DNA of 64,000 nt, from assembly GCF_026341815.1 (NCBI RefSeq), contig NZ_JAPENX010000002.1, positions 62,001-126,000 on the forward strand, given 5' to 3'. The translations under genes were made by a program, and so were the position numbers. This document shows positions 1 through 9,452 of the stretch, piece by piece (within the stretch, counting starts at the first letter, position 1; each line of letters starts with the position of its first letter). The notes under the pieces are model-generated. The model saw only the letters and a list, made by a program, of their open reading frames with translations. It was not told the origin of the DNA and ran no database searches. The DNA is from Streptomyces sp. NBC_00572 (GTDB taxonomy: Bacteria; Actinomycetota; Actinomycetes; Streptomycetales; Streptomycetaceae).

Positions 1-3000
1 GACGTCCGGCAGGGTCCAGCGTGCCCCGGCTTCCATGCCGCTCTGGTGGATCCGGTTGCCGAGCATGTCGTGGGCGTAGCGGACGACGACACGACCCAGC
101 TGATCGCCCGCCTGGGTCACGGCGTCGCGCACCAGGCGCTGGTTGCCCTCGATGTCGAGCTCGGTGCGGGTGGCGACGGTGTCCTGGGTGCCGTCGAGCT
201 CGTGGCCGGGGCAGACGACGCGGTTGCGTTCGACTGTGAGGAAGGGTCTGCCCAGCGCGTCGAGGTGGGTCGTGGTGGGGGTGTCCGCGTGCGCGGCGGC
301 ACGGACGGCCGCCGTCTGCTCGTACGGGCCGAGCGCGCCGTCGATCCGCTGGGCGTGCCAGGTCTCCCAGGCGGGCGGCGTGACCGATGGGGACGCGACG
401 GCCGGGGACCTGACAGAGGTCGACGTGACGGCCGGGGACGAACCGACCTCGGACGGTACGGCCACGCTCTGTGCCGCGAAGTAGCGTGCGAGCAGGCCGC
501 GGACGTCGACGTCGGTGCGCGGGTCGCCCGTCTCGGCCCCGCGGGGCGCGCACGTGTCATTGGCGTCGTAGGTCGCCCGTCCCCAGGGGCCGAACACAAC
601 CTTTTCGTACGTGTGGTGGGGATGCAGGGTGGCCACGACCCGTCCGACGGGGTCGTGGAACAGCACCGGGCTCACGCCGACCGCCACACCGAACTCGAAC
701 TCGGGCGTGGCGCCGAAGAACGGCTCGTACTGGCGGACCGGCTTGCCCTTGTTGTTGTGGACGACCCAGCCGCTGCACACCCATCGCGGGCTGACTGTCG
801 GGCCGCCGTCTGTCAGGGGGACGGACTCGGCCAGCGTCTTGCGCTGGATCTCTCGGCCGAAGCCGTCCGAGTAGCCGTACGCGGTCTGGATCCTGAGGCC
901 CTGCGGCGGGAGGGGGTCGTGGTGGTGCGTCTCGCGGGTCAGCGTCACCACCACGGCGGGACGGCGCAGTCGGCGGAACCGGTCGAGGTCGTACACGACG
1001 CGGCTGGTGGCGTCGGCGAGCAGGTCCGCCGCCGCGTCGGGATCGACCGCCGTCAGGAGGGCCTCGACGCGCTCCGGTACGGGGTCGGCGGTGAATCCGT
1101 CCAGGGTGTCGCCCTCGGCGGGCGCGGGCGCGGCCTTCCCCATGACGGCCGTGCCGGTGACCATGCCGAGGGCGTCGAAGGCCACCTCGGTCCGGTTGCG
1201 GTTGGCGTCGGCGACGAGGCGTGGCTGCAGGACCCGGTAGTCGTTGGACTCCACCGTGGTGCGGTTGCCGAACGGGTCGCGTACCTCGACGGTCAGCAGG
1301 TCGTCGCCGTCGAGGTCGACCACGGTGTCCTGGCCGAACGGGTCGCGCTGCCGCCGGACGACGAAGTGGTGCTGAACGGCCTCCGCCAGCTCGATGGCCG
1401 ACGGGTCCGCGGGGACGGCGGAGAAGTACGACCGGCCCGACGGCAGCCACCAGTGGTCGTCGGGGTCGGTACCGGGGAACCGTCCGTCCGCCTTGAGGGT
1501 ATGGCCGGCCAGGTAGCCGCCCCCGTCCCCCGCCGCCCCGGCGAGGACGCCCGCCGGGTCCGGCAGCAGCTCCTCCATGGAGCCGTCGGGGCGCGGTCTG
1601 CGGAGGACGGCGGCGAGGAGGCCCGGGGTGAGGGCGAGCGTGTACCTCTCGCCCGTGGTGGCTCGGGGCTCCAGCTGTCCCAGGGGGAGGATCCGCGTGA
1701 GGTCGTCGCTCCGGTGGTGGGTGCGGACGTGCTCGATCGGCCGGCGACAGGGTTCGGGCGTGGGCTGCTCCTCGTACGCCACCTCCCGCGCGTACCGGTG
1801 CCGCAGCCGTCCGACGGTGTCGGGGTCGCGCTCCACGAGGTCCTCCGCGAGGAAGCGGCCACGCGGCCCTGTGGGGGCGTACCCGGTCAGCTCGAAGGTG
1901 CGCGTCTCGCACGTCACGGGGTGGCGCCACGCGGCGGCGATGTCGATCGCGTTGGTGACGCGGCGCTCCGTGTACGTGACGAGGGACGTGGTCTGCCGTG
2001 CCTGGTCCGCCGGGTGAAGGGCGTCCAGGGCCGGGTTCGGGACGCTGGTGACGCTGCCGTCCGGGTCCACCGTCACCAGGTGGGTGCGCCGGCCGTAGCC
2101 GACGGTTGCCTCCTTGAGAACGGTGCCGTACGGGTCGACCTCAAGGGCGATCGTGTGCTGGGTGCGCGGGTCCGCGGCCTCCCGCTCGTACTGGTGGGTG
2201 AGCGTCTCGCGCGGCTGGACGTCGAACACGGCGTCCGCGTGCGCGCCGCGCCCCTGGAGGCGCCGGACGGTGAAGTTCTGCTCGGTGACCGTGTACGGGG
2301 TCCGGGCCCGCGTCAGCTCGGCCGGTGTGGACTCCGGTACGGCGTCGTCGGAGTAGATCTCACGCCGCAGCAGCGATCCCTTCAGAGCGTGGCAGGCCTG
2401 TCGTTCCTCCTCGTCGGCCAGGCCGGGGGGCAGCGGGGTGTCGTCGAGCAGCAGTTCCCGGGCGGCGGCCGGGGTCAGTCCGGGCTCGCGGTAGTACTCC
2501 CCCTCGTGGTGCCGCGAGACGCGCTCCCGGCCCAGCCGGTCCCCGGTGTGGAACCACGACTTGGTGTGCGCCGGCGGCACGTACGAAGCGGGGGCTTCAT
2601 CGGTCGCTCCGCCACCCGTACCCGCGCCGCCGACGGCTTCGAGTTCCTCGGTGTCCCACTGCTCGACCATGCCGAATCCGCAGAACTCGCGCTCCACACC
2701 GTCGTAGCGGCCGTGGTGGTACCGGTAGCGCGTGGTGAAACGGTTGCGGCTCACGTGGTCGTACGTCTCCACGCGTTCGACCACGTGGACGGGGAAGGCA
2801 AGGCGGGCGATCCACGGCCTGCCCTCGTGCTTGTCCTGGAGGTAGAACTTCGTCGACGGCGCGTAGCTCAGCCGCGTCTCCGCGCCGAGGTTGTTCACCA
2901 GGCCGACCAGCAGATGCGGCTTGGCGCCTCCCATGAGGTTGACGAACCGCATGGGCCGGCCGGCGTCCGAGGCGAGCGGGGAGGACCAGACGAGGCAGGT

Positions 3001-5418
3001 CGTCCCGTCGCCCAGGAGGTCGGCCGTGGCGACGCTCGTGGCACTGTCGATCCGCGGGAAGGCAGCCAGCGCGCGGGGCGAACTCCAGGCGTTTCCCGAC
3101 TGATTGAAGTAGAGCCGCACGCCGTCGCGGTGGAGGTAGAGGAGGTCGGTGGTGCCGGAGCCGTCGATGTCGGCGAGCCGGACGCGCTGCTGGTCGAAGG
3201 CGTCCGGGTGGTCGAACCACGGCGCGTTCTCCATCGTCACCTTCGCGCCGAAGCGCCCGTGGCCGAGGTTGGGCCAGTAGGAGACCTCGCCGTTGCGGAC
3301 GCGGACGAGGTCGGGGAGACCGTCTCCGGACAGGTCGGCGAGATGGAGGGCGTGGGTGCCGTCGGAGAAGACGGCCCGGGGGCCTTGCTCCTCGTCGGCG
3401 GCGACGGCGAGTTGCCGGGCTGCCTCGAATCCCTCCTCCGCGAGCGACCGGTACCAGACGAGGGAGGTGTCCTCGGTGACCAGGACGTCGGCGTGGCCGT
3501 CTCCGTCCAGGTCGACGACGCGGGCGTTCGAGGCGTTCAGCGGCGCGCTCGGAAGGGAGGTGAACGGCCGGAACGGCTGCCAGCCCTCGGCCTCGTCGTG
3601 CTCGTAGAGGCCGGGAGCGGACCCGCTCGTGACGACGACGTCCACGAGTCCGTCCCCGGCGAGGTCCACGAACTCGGCGCCGCTGCCGGGCGGGAGCACC
3701 GGCATGGTGCCGACGTGCTCGACCGGAGCGAACCGGACACGGGGGGCCGTGCCGTCGCCGGAGGCGGCGCGCGAACCGCTGCCGTCCGCCGGCGCGGACC
3801 CCAGGGCAGATCCCGGGGCGGATCCCGAGGTAAACCCCGAGGGAAACCCCGGGGCGGATCCCGGGGCAGCCTCCGGCAGCGGGCTGATGTTGCGCTTGTA
3901 GAACCAGGCGCCCGACTGTTCGACGAGCGCGCCGGGGATGCCCTCGCCGTGCAGGTCGGTCCAGCGGTACGTCGTCCCGTCCATGCCGGCCGGAAGGTTC
4001 TCCATGGACCGGGCCTCGACGGTCTCGGCGATGTCCCGGATCGTCGGCACGGAGTAGGTGAACTCCACCGGCGGCATGCTCCGGCGGGCGTACCCTGTGC
4101 CGTCGCGGCGGTGGCCGTGCTGCGTCACGGCGCGCAGGAACGCGTACACGGGCCCGTCGGTCGCCACCGGGTCGCCCTCGCCTCCGTGGACGAGTTCGGT
4201 CGACCGCACGAGGCAGTCGACGCCGACTCCGGCCGCCTCCGTACCGGGGAAGTGGTGGAACATCAGCACCCGGCGGCAGAGCCGGCCGGTCCGCACCTCG
4301 AAGCCGGACCGGTACGACGAGAAGGCGTCCGGGCGGAGCGGCCACGGGAACCGCAGGGCACCGGTGGCGTCGACGGCCTCGTCGTCCCGGGGCCCGGGGG
4401 TGTCCGGATCGTGATCGCCGTAGTCGAGGACGGCCTCGAACATCCAGCCGCCCTCGACGACCCGGTCATCGAGGAAGTGGGGGCGCCCGCCCGACTCGTC
4501 CAGGGCGGGCCGCCGGTTGCCGTAGAGGACACGCTTCAGATAGCGGTTGGCGGTCCTGCGGACGTCGTCGCGGTCTCCCCTGTTCCGTTCCTGCGGCTTG
4601 CCGAGGTCGACGCCGGTGCCGTCCTCGGACTTGTAGCGGTAGAGGACGACCTCGCCCTTGTCGTCGCGGGTCTCGGAGATCAGCCAGCTGAAGACACGGC
4701 CCGGGTCGCTCGGGTCGGCGATGCGGTGTTCCGGGGCGAGCCCGTACACGGTGAGGACGTTGTCCTTCGACACCGAGCGCCAGTGCACGTCACCGACAAG
4801 CGACCCACCCGGCCCCGCGGGCACTCCCCCGGGTCCGGCAGGAGCTCCCCCGGGTGCGCCGACCGCCGTCCAGCGCTCGATCCGGGCGAAGGCGCCCTCG
4901 ACGCGCGGCCGGTAGCGGCGGATCCGGTAGCCGTCGATCTCGTCCTCGTGTACGACGAGCTCACCCGCGGGGTCGCGAACCCAGTCGCCTTCGAGGTCCC
5001 GGGTGTGGCCGGGGTGGGCGGCGATCCAGTCGCCGGCGTGGTCCTGCCGGTGCGCGGGGACGAGGTCCTCCTCGCCGGAGAGGACGAACACGTCGGAGTC
5101 GACGGCGTCCAGGTAGTGCGGCAGCCCCTTGTCCGTCTTCCGCGTGACCGACGGGCCCGACATGCTCCAGCCGAAGCCGAAGGGGCCGTTGCCCGCTCCG
5201 GAGTCGTACGTCAGGGCCAGGCGCGGGCCGAATCCCGACCGGCCGGGGCTTGTGGCGACGGGCACGGAGACCGAGCCGGTGCCGGTCGCGGGGTGGGCGG
5301 TGAACGTCTCCCCGATGCCACGGATCGCTCCGCCGCCCTTCGGGAGCGTCACCTGCGGTGCGGCGACGACGAACTGCCGTGCACCGGAACCGGATCCGTC
5401 TCGTTGGTCAGTCACCAC
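1..5418 (-). CDS. SpvB/TcB-like Tc toxin subunit (partial, C-terminus outside window)
   Basis: This is the B (or fused B/C) component of an insecticidal Tc toxin: the cocoon protein that docks on the TcA pore and encapsulates the toxic C-terminal region. The reverse strand is open for 1806 codons from a GTG at 5418, which has GGAGG 9 nt upstream; an in-frame ATG at 5436 has no good ribosome site. The N-terminus reads as an SpvB domain (LPKGGGAIRGIGE near residue 25, then PVATSPGRSGFGP and YDSGAGNGPFGFGWS). Near residue 300 comes YLKRVLYGNRRP. Between about residues 550 and 800 there are FG-GAP-like D-x-D-G repeats such as DLDGDGHADV and DIDGSGTTDL. TcdB middle-domain sequence follows, and the frame reaches YDMLGNRIHQSGM, an RHS-type repeat, at the left edge. 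The RHS core and the variable toxin end lie beyond position 1. It is last in the visible toxin operon, 112 nt after a kelch gene. Confidence 0.93.
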   Translation of the reverse strand, partial: MVTDQRDGSGSGARQFVVAAPQVTLPKGGGAIRGIGETFTAHPATGTGSVSVPVATSPGRSGFGPRLALTYDSGAGNGPFGFGWSMSGPSVTRKTDKGLPHYLDAVDSDVFVLSGEEDLVPAHRQDHAGDWIAAHPGHTRDLEGDWVRDPAGELVVHEDEIDGYRIRRYRPRVEGAFARIERWTAVGAPGGAPAGPGGVPAGPGGSLVGDVHWRSVSKDNVLTVYGLAPEHRIADPSDPGRVFSWLISETRDDKGEVVLYRYKSEDGTGVDLGKPQERNRGDRDDVRRTANRYLKRVLYGNRRPALDESGGRPHFLDDRVVEGGWMFEAVLDYGDHDPDTPGPRDDEAVDATGALRFPWPLRPDAFSSYRSGFEVRTGRLCRRVLMFHHFPGTEAAGVGVDCLVRSTELVHGGEGDPVATDGPVYAFLRAVTQHGHRRDGTGYARRSMPPVEFTYSVPTIRDIAETVEARSMENLPAGMDGTTYRWTDLHGEGIPGALVEQSGAWFYKRNISPLPEAAPGSAPGFPSGFTSGSAPGSALGSAPADGSGSRAASGDGTAPRVRFAPVEHVGTMPVLPPGSGAEFVDLAGDGLVDVVVTSGSAPGLYEHDEAEGWQPFRPFTSLPSAPLNASNARVVDLDGDGHADVLVTEDTSLVWYRSLAEEGFEAARQLAVAADEEQGPRAVFSDGTHALHLADLSGDGLPDLVRVRNGEVSYWPNLGHGRFGAKVTMENAPWFDHPDAFDQQRVRLADIDGSGTTDLLYLHRDGVRLYFNQSGNAWSSPRALAAFPRIDSATSVATADLLGDGTTCLVWSSPLASDAGRPMRFVNLMGGAKPHLLVGLVNNLGAETRLSYAPSTKFYLQDKHEGRPWIARLAFPVHVVERVETYDHVSRNRFTTRYRYHHGRYDGVEREFCGFGMVEQWDTEELEAVGGAGTGGGATDEAPASYVPPAHTKSWFHTGDRLGRERVSRHHEGEYYREPGLTPAAARELLLDDTPLPPGLADEEERQACHALKGSLLRREIYSDDAVPESTPAELTRARTPYTVTEQNFTVRRLQGRGAHADAVFDVQPRETLTHQYEREAADPRTQHTIALEVDPYGTVLKEATVGYGRRTHLVTVDPDGSVTSVPNPALDALHPADQARQTTSLVTYTERRVTNAIDIAAAWRHPVTCETRTFELTGYAPTGPRGRFLAEDLVERDPDTVGRLRHRYAREVAYEEQPTPEPCRRPIEHVRTHHRSDDLTRILPLGQLEPRATTGERYTLALTPGLLAAVLRRPRPDGSMEELLPDPAGVLAGAAGDGGGYLAGHTLKADGRFPGTDPDDHWWLPSGRSYFSAVPADPSAIELAEAVQHHFVVRRQRDPFGQDTVVDLDGDDLLTVEVRDPFGNRTTVESNDYRVLQPRLVADANRNRTEVAFDALGMVTGTAVMGKAAPAPAEGDTLDGFTADPVPERVEALLTAVDPDAAADLLADATSRVVYDLDRFRRLRRPAVVVTLTRETHHHDPLPPQGLRIQTAYGYSDGFGREIQRKTLAESVPLTDGGPTVSPRWVCSGWVVHNNKGKPVRQYEPFFGATPEFEFGVAVGVSPVLFHDPVGRVVATLHPHHTYEKVVFGPWGRATYDANDTCAPRGAETGDPRTDVDVRGLLARYFAAQSVAVPSEVGSSPAVTSTSVRSPAVASPSVTPPAWETWHAQRIDGALGPYEQTAAVRAAAHADTPTTTHLDALGRPFLTVERNRVVCPGHELDGTQDTVATRTELDIEGNQRLVRDAVTQAGDQLGRVVVRYAHDMLGNRIHQSGMEAGARWTLPDV

Positions 5419-5530
5419 GCCCGGTCGCCTCCGCATCGAACCCGCTTGCTCACGGGCCTCTTGGTCATCCGACCGGAATGGTCCGGTCCGCTGATCGTCC
5501 GCCGCATCACCCGAACGGTGCCGTGCCCCG

Positions 5531-6697
5531 TCACAGAACGAACAGTTCGCTCGTGGCGGTCAGCAGATGCGGCGCGCCCGTGGGCGTGGCGGGTCCGGAG
5601 CGGACCGTGCCGCCGGCCACCAGGACCCTCCCGTCGGACAGGGCGATCGCCGCGAAGTCGGTGCGGCCGACCGTCATTCCGGGCACCTGCGTCCAGTGGC
5701 GCGTCTCGGGGTCGTACCGCGCGGCGCTGCGGTAACCCGCGTCGGCCAGCAGGTCGTTACCGCCGCCCATCACCAGGACCTCTCCCGTGCGCAGCCGTAC
5801 GGCACGGTGCTGGGTCCGGCCGCAGGGCATGTCGTGCTCCCGGCTCCATCGGCCGCCCCCGTCCTCCGGGTACCAGCGCTCGGCCGTCGCCTTGCTGTAC
5901 GGGTCGAGCCTGCCGTCGGCACCGCCTTCGCCGTCGCTGCCTCCCGTGGCCAGGACGGACCCGTCGGCGAGTACGGTCAGCTCGTGACCGGCGCGCGGAG
6001 CGGTGAGGCTGCCCGTGGGCGTCCAGGTGTCCGTCGCCGGGTCGTAGCACTCGCCGTACGCCAGCGCCGAACCGGCGCGCCCGTCGCGGCGGGTGGCCAC
6101 CCAGCCTCCCGCGACCAGGACACGGCCGTCCGGGAGCGCCGCCGCGGGGTGGAAGGACCGGCCGTCGGTCATGTCCCAGGCCTTCGACCATCCCGGCAGC
6201 AGCGGGTCGAACAGCTCCGCCGAGTACAACGACCGCTCCGAGTCGGCCGAGCGCCGGCCGGTACCGCCGGCCACCAGCACCCGGCCGTCCGGCAGCAGGG
6301 TCGCCGAGTGTCCGCAGCGCGCCTCGCGGAGCTCACCCGCCGAGGCCCAGTCGCCGGAGGCCGGATCGTAGACCTCGGCGGTGGCCAGCGGCCGGACGGG
6401 ATAGGCGTTGGGGCCGGTGAAGCCGCCGGTCACCAGGACCCGGCCGTCGGCCAGCATCGTGGTGGAGTGCATCCGTCGTGGGGTGGCCAGCGGCCGTCCC
6501 TGCGACCAGGAGCCGTCGCGGGGATCGAAGAACGCGGTTCCGTCCTGGGCGGTGAGCGCCGCGTCCGCCCCTCCGGCGAGCATGACGCGCCCGTCGGCCA
6601 GGCGTACGGCGCCGCTCGCCGCCCCGGAGAGGATGCGCTCCCAGGGAAGTGGCCCGGCGGGCGACCAGCGGCCCGTGCTGCGTCGGTCGTCCGTCAC
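5531..6697 (-). CDS. Kelch-repeat beta-propeller protein, third kelch gene of the toxin operon
   Basis: 388-residue kelch/galactose-oxidase-like propeller. Seven copies of the kelch core D-G-x-V-L-x-x-G-G are visible (for example LADGRVMLAGG, LADGRVLVTGG, LPDGRVLVAGG, SDGRVLVAGG), as expected for a closed propeller. It also carries the family signatures DPYSKATAERW and GRTQHRAVRLRTG, shared with its two upstream paralogues. No signal peptide or membrane segment is seen. The start is a GTG at 6697 that overlaps the upstream stop in GTGA; GGAGG lies about 10 nt before it. The frame stays open further upstream, but that extension is arginine-rich nonsense in the shadow of the neighbour. Kelch propellers bind proteins or sugars. 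Its place between TcA and TcB suggests an accessory or targeting role for the toxin, which is inference. Confidence 0.88.
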   Translation of the reverse strand: MTDDRRSTGRWSPAGPLPWERILSGAASGAVRLADGRVMLAGGADAALTAQDGTAFFDPRDGSWSQGRPLATPRRMHSTTMLADGRVLVTGGFTGPNAYPVRPLATAEVYDPASGDWASAGELREARCGHSATLLPDGRVLVAGGTGRRSADSERSLYSAELFDPLLPGWSKAWDMTDGRSFHPAAALPDGRVLVAGGWVATRRDGRAGSALAYGECYDPATDTWTPTGSLTAPRAGHELTVLADGSVLATGGSDGEGGADGRLDPYSKATAERWYPEDGGGRWSREHDMPCGRTQHRAVRLRTGEVLVMGGGNDLLADAGYRSAARYDPETRHWTQVPGMTVGRTDFAAIALSDGRVLVAGGTVRSGPATPTGAPHLLTATSELFVL

Positions 6698-8211
6698 GGG
6701 GAGAACACCTCCGTCGTGGTCGCGGGGACGTGGGTGCCGAGGATCGGGGCCGCGGCACCGCTGCGGGCGAGTCCCCCGACCGCGAGGACCCTGCCGTCGT
6801 CGAGGAGGACCGCCCCGAAGGCCCAGCGGCCGGTGCCCATCGGCCCGGCCACGGACCAGTCCCGCGTGCGCGGGTCGTAGCGCAGCGCGGCAGCGTGGCC
6901 GACGTCCTGACAGGCTTGGTCGGCGCCGCCGCAGACGAGCACCTCGCCCGTGCCGAGGAGCAGGGCGCGGTGGTGGCCGCGGCCCCACGGCAGTGGTGGC
7001 TCCGGGCTCCACTCCTCGGCCACGGGGTCGTAGCGCTCGACCCCGGCCAGGCTGTACGGGTCGTAGCGCCCGTCGTCGGACGCGCGGGGCCCGAAGCCTC
7101 CGAGGGTCAGCACCGTGCCGTCGGCGAGGAGCACGGCCTGGTGGGCGTATCGGGGGTCGCGGAGGACTCCGGTGGGTGTCCAGGTGCCGGTCGTCGGGTC
7201 GTAGAGCTCGCACAGGCCGAGGGGCGCGGACGTGCTGCGGCCGGTGTCGGTGAGGCCGCCCACGACGAGGACCCGGCCGTCGTGGAGCAGGACGGCCTGG
7301 TGGTGCCAGCGGGCGTCGCCCATCTCCCCGGTCGGGGTCCAGGTGCCGGTGTCCGGGTCGAAGAGCTCGGCGGAGGCGAGGGTGCGTGGTGTGCGGGCGT
7401 CGCGGGGCCGCTGACCGCCCGCGACGAGCACCCGCCCGTCGGGCAGCCGGGTCGCCGTGTGGCTGTGCCGTGCTTCGTGGAGCGCGCCGGTGAGGGTCCA
7501 GGTCTCGGCGGCGGGGTCGTAGAGCTCCGCTGTGGACAGGGACGGGGGCGGATAGGCCTGCGGTCCGGTGATGCCGCCGGCCGCGAGGACCCGGCCGTCG
7601 GCGAGCGGGGTGAGACTGAGCATGCGCCGGGCCTTGCGGAGCGGGTCCGTGACGGTCCAGCGGGCTTCGACCGGGTCGAAGAGGGCGGCGCCGTCCAGGG
7701 TGAGCAGGTTCGGCCCGGCGCCGCCGGCGAACAGGACGCGCCCGTCCGGCAGTCGCACCGGTCCGTCTTCCTGGCCGTGCAGCATCACGAACCGGAAGGG
7801 CAGTTCGCCGGCCGGCGTCCACCGGCCGGACGGTGTTCCCCGGCGGGACAGCGTTCCTCGGCCGGTCGGTGCATCGAGTGCGAACCGTGACTCGTGGCCG
7901 GACCGTGACTCGTGGTCCCACCATGGCTCGTGCGCGGACGGTGTCCACGCGGCCGAGGACGTCCCTTGACCCGACGACGCCCGCCCACCCGACGCGGTCT
8001 CTCGGTTCTGCAACGTCTCTCGGCCCGACGCCGTCTGTCTGCTTGACGCCGTCTCCGTGGCCGACGACGTCTCCGTGTCCGACGACGTGTCTCGGTCCGA
8101 AGGCGTCTCTCGGTCCGAAGGCGCCCGCTCGCCCGAGGGCGTCGTTCGGGCGACGGACGAGGAGCCCGGCCGGGTGGTGAGTTCGCCGCCGTCGGCGAGC
8201 AGCGTGCGCAT
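6694..8211 (-). CDS. Kelch-repeat protein with Ser/Thr/Arg-rich N-terminal extension, second kelch gene
   Basis: 505 residues. ATG at 8211 is preceded by GGGAGGGAAGGA and lies 27 nt after the stop of the upstream kelch gene. Residues from about 15 to 115 form a low-complexity, hydrophilic extension made of degenerate S/T-x-R-E-T units (SDRETPSDRDTSSDTETSS is typical). This extension is absent from the two sister proteins and looks like an unstructured linker built from a degenerate DNA repeat. The propeller follows, with seven D-G-x-V-L-x-x-G-G motifs (LPDGRVLFAGG, LADGRVLAAGG, LHDGRVLVVGG and others) plus DPYSLAGVERYDP and WGRGHHRALLLGTG. No signal peptide is seen. Its TGA overlaps the GTG of the next gene, so translation is probably coupled. 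Confidence 0.88.
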   Translation of the reverse strand: MRTLLADGGELTTRPGSSSVARTTPSGERAPSDRETPSDRDTSSDTETSSATETASSRQTASGRETLQNRETASGGRASSGQGTSSAAWTPSAHEPWWDHESRSGHESRFALDAPTGRGTLSRRGTPSGRWTPAGELPFRFVMLHGQEDGPVRLPDGRVLFAGGAGPNLLTLDGAALFDPVEARWTVTDPLRKARRMLSLTPLADGRVLAAGGITGPQAYPPPSLSTAELYDPAAETWTLTGALHEARHSHTATRLPDGRVLVAGGQRPRDARTPRTLASAELFDPDTGTWTPTGEMGDARWHHQAVLLHDGRVLVVGGLTDTGRSTSAPLGLCELYDPTTGTWTPTGVLRDPRYAHQAVLLADGTVLTLGGFGPRASDDGRYDPYSLAGVERYDPVAEEWSPEPPLPWGRGHHRALLLGTGEVLVCGGADQACQDVGHAAALRYDPRTRDWSVAGPMGTGRWAFGAVLLDDGRVLAVGGLARSGAAAPILGTHVPATTTEVFSP

Positions 8212-8237
8212 CGGTGTCCTTCCCTCCCTACGGCCTC

Positions 8238-9452
8238 TTACGGCGCGTAGATCTCCGCGGTGGCGGTGACCCGGTCCTCGCCGGGCAGCGGGGCCGCCGG
8301 GCCGGACTCGTCCAGGCCTCCCATGACGAGCACCCGGCCGTCGGCGAGGCCGATCGCGGCGGGGGCCCAGCGGCCCCGCACCATGGGGAGCTCCGCGGAC
8401 CATGTGCGGGTGGCGGCGTCGTAGAGCGTGGCGTTCGGGTAGCCGACGGCCATCGAGGCGTCGTCGGTGCCCCCGAGGGCGAGGACGTCGCCGGTGGCGA
8501 GCCGGACGGCCCGGTGGTGGCTGCGGCCCCAGGGCAGCTGCCCGTCGGCGGTCCAGCGGTCCGTCGCGGGGTCGTAGCGTTCCGTGGCCCACTGGCTGTA
8601 CGGGTCGTAGGTCCAGTCGTCGTTGTCGAACCCCGGCATGTCACCGCCGGTGACCAGGACCGCGTTCCCCGGGAGCAGGGTCGCCTGGTGGCTCTTGCGG
8701 GCGGTGCCGAGGCCGGCGGTGGGCGTCCAGGCGTCCGCCGCCGGGTCGTACAGCTCGCAGTGGGCGAGGGCGGTGTGGCTGCCGCGGCCCACGGAGAGGA
8801 TCCCGCCGACCATGAGGATCCGGCCGTCGTCGAAGCGGACGGCGGGGTGTCCGAAGCGGGCGTCGGTCATCGGCCGGGCCAGGGTCCAGGTGCCGGCGAC
8901 CGGGTCGTACGCCTCGGCCGACCGCAGGGTGCGGTGGGAGTCGGCCGAGCGGACGGCGGCGCCGCCGGCGACCAGCACCCGGCCGTCGGGCAGGAGGGTC
9001 GCGGAGTGGGAGAAGCGCGGCTCGCGCAGCGTCCCCGTGGTGGTCCAGGTGCCGGCGACCGGGTCGTACACCTCGCACGAGCCGAGGCCGGTGGCCGGGA
9101 CGGGTCCCGGCGGCTCGCCGATTCCGCCGGCCACCAGGACCCGGCCGTCGGCCAGCAGGGTGGTGCTGTGCAGCCGGCGGCCGGTCCACAGGGCCCCGGA
9201 GGAGGACCAGGTGCCCTCGGTCGGGTCGAAGAGCGCGGTCACGTCGGTGGGGACCCGGCGCCCGTCCTCCCCGCCCGCGAGGAGGACGCGTCCGTCGGTC
9301 AGCTGGACGGCGGCGTCCGCCGGTTGGGCCCAGAAGCCGGCGAAGGGCATCTCCCCCGCCGCCGACCAGTGGCCGGGCGCCGCCGCCCGTCGCTCGCTGT
9401 CCGCGGCCAGGGTCGTGACGGGCACCGCTCGGCGGTGCGGCTTCCCGATCAC
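8238..9452 (-). CDS. Kelch-repeat beta-propeller protein, first kelch gene of the toxin operon
   Basis: 404 residues. The GTG at 9452 overlaps the TcA stop codon (GTGA), so the gene is translationally coupled to the toxin subunit; no strong ribosome site is visible, which fits coupling. After a short leader the protein opens with WSAAGEMPFAGFW, matching the openings of its paralogues (WTPAGELPF, WSPAGPLPW). Seven kelch cores follow (LTDGRVLLAGG, LADGRVLVAGG, DDGRILMVGG, PGNAVLVTGG, ADGRVLVMGG among them), with DPYSQWATERYDP and WGRSHHRAVRLATG between blades four and six. It has no secretion signal, as is usual for Tc toxin components. The three kelch genes clearly arose by tandem duplication followed by strong divergence. 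Confidence 0.89.
   Translation of the reverse strand: MIGKPHRRAVPVTTLAADSERRAAAPGHWSAAGEMPFAGFWAQPADAAVQLTDGRVLLAGGEDGRRVPTDVTALFDPTEGTWSSSGALWTGRRLHSTTLLADGRVLVAGGIGEPPGPVPATGLGSCEVYDPVAGTWTTTGTLREPRFSHSATLLPDGRVLVAGGAAVRSADSHRTLRSAEAYDPVAGTWTLARPMTDARFGHPAVRFDDGRILMVGGILSVGRGSHTALAHCELYDPAADAWTPTAGLGTARKSHQATLLPGNAVLVTGGDMPGFDNDDWTYDPYSQWATERYDPATDRWTADGQLPWGRSHHRAVRLATGDVLALGGTDDASMAVGYPNATLYDAATRTWSAELPMVRGRWAPAAIGLADGRVLVMGGLDESGPAAPLPGEDRVTATAEIYAP

Noticed and set aside
5419..5530. Possible extra small gene between the third kelch gene and the SpvB/TcB gene.
   Set aside because: 112 nt without a start codon plus ribosome site that gives a protein-like product; more likely a leader with its own promoter or simple spacer.
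46..6006. A 1986-codon open frame on the forward strand.
   Set aside because: It is the antisense shadow of the SpvB/TcB gene. High-GC coding DNA leaves the opposite strand open; the composition (Val, Gly, Arg, Asp) and lack of motifs show it is not coding.
6697..7948. N-terminal extension of the third kelch frame back to 7948.
   Set aside because: It is an out-of-frame reading of the second kelch gene, Arg/Pro-rich, whereas the GTG at 6697 overlaps the upstream stop and has GGAGG in front.
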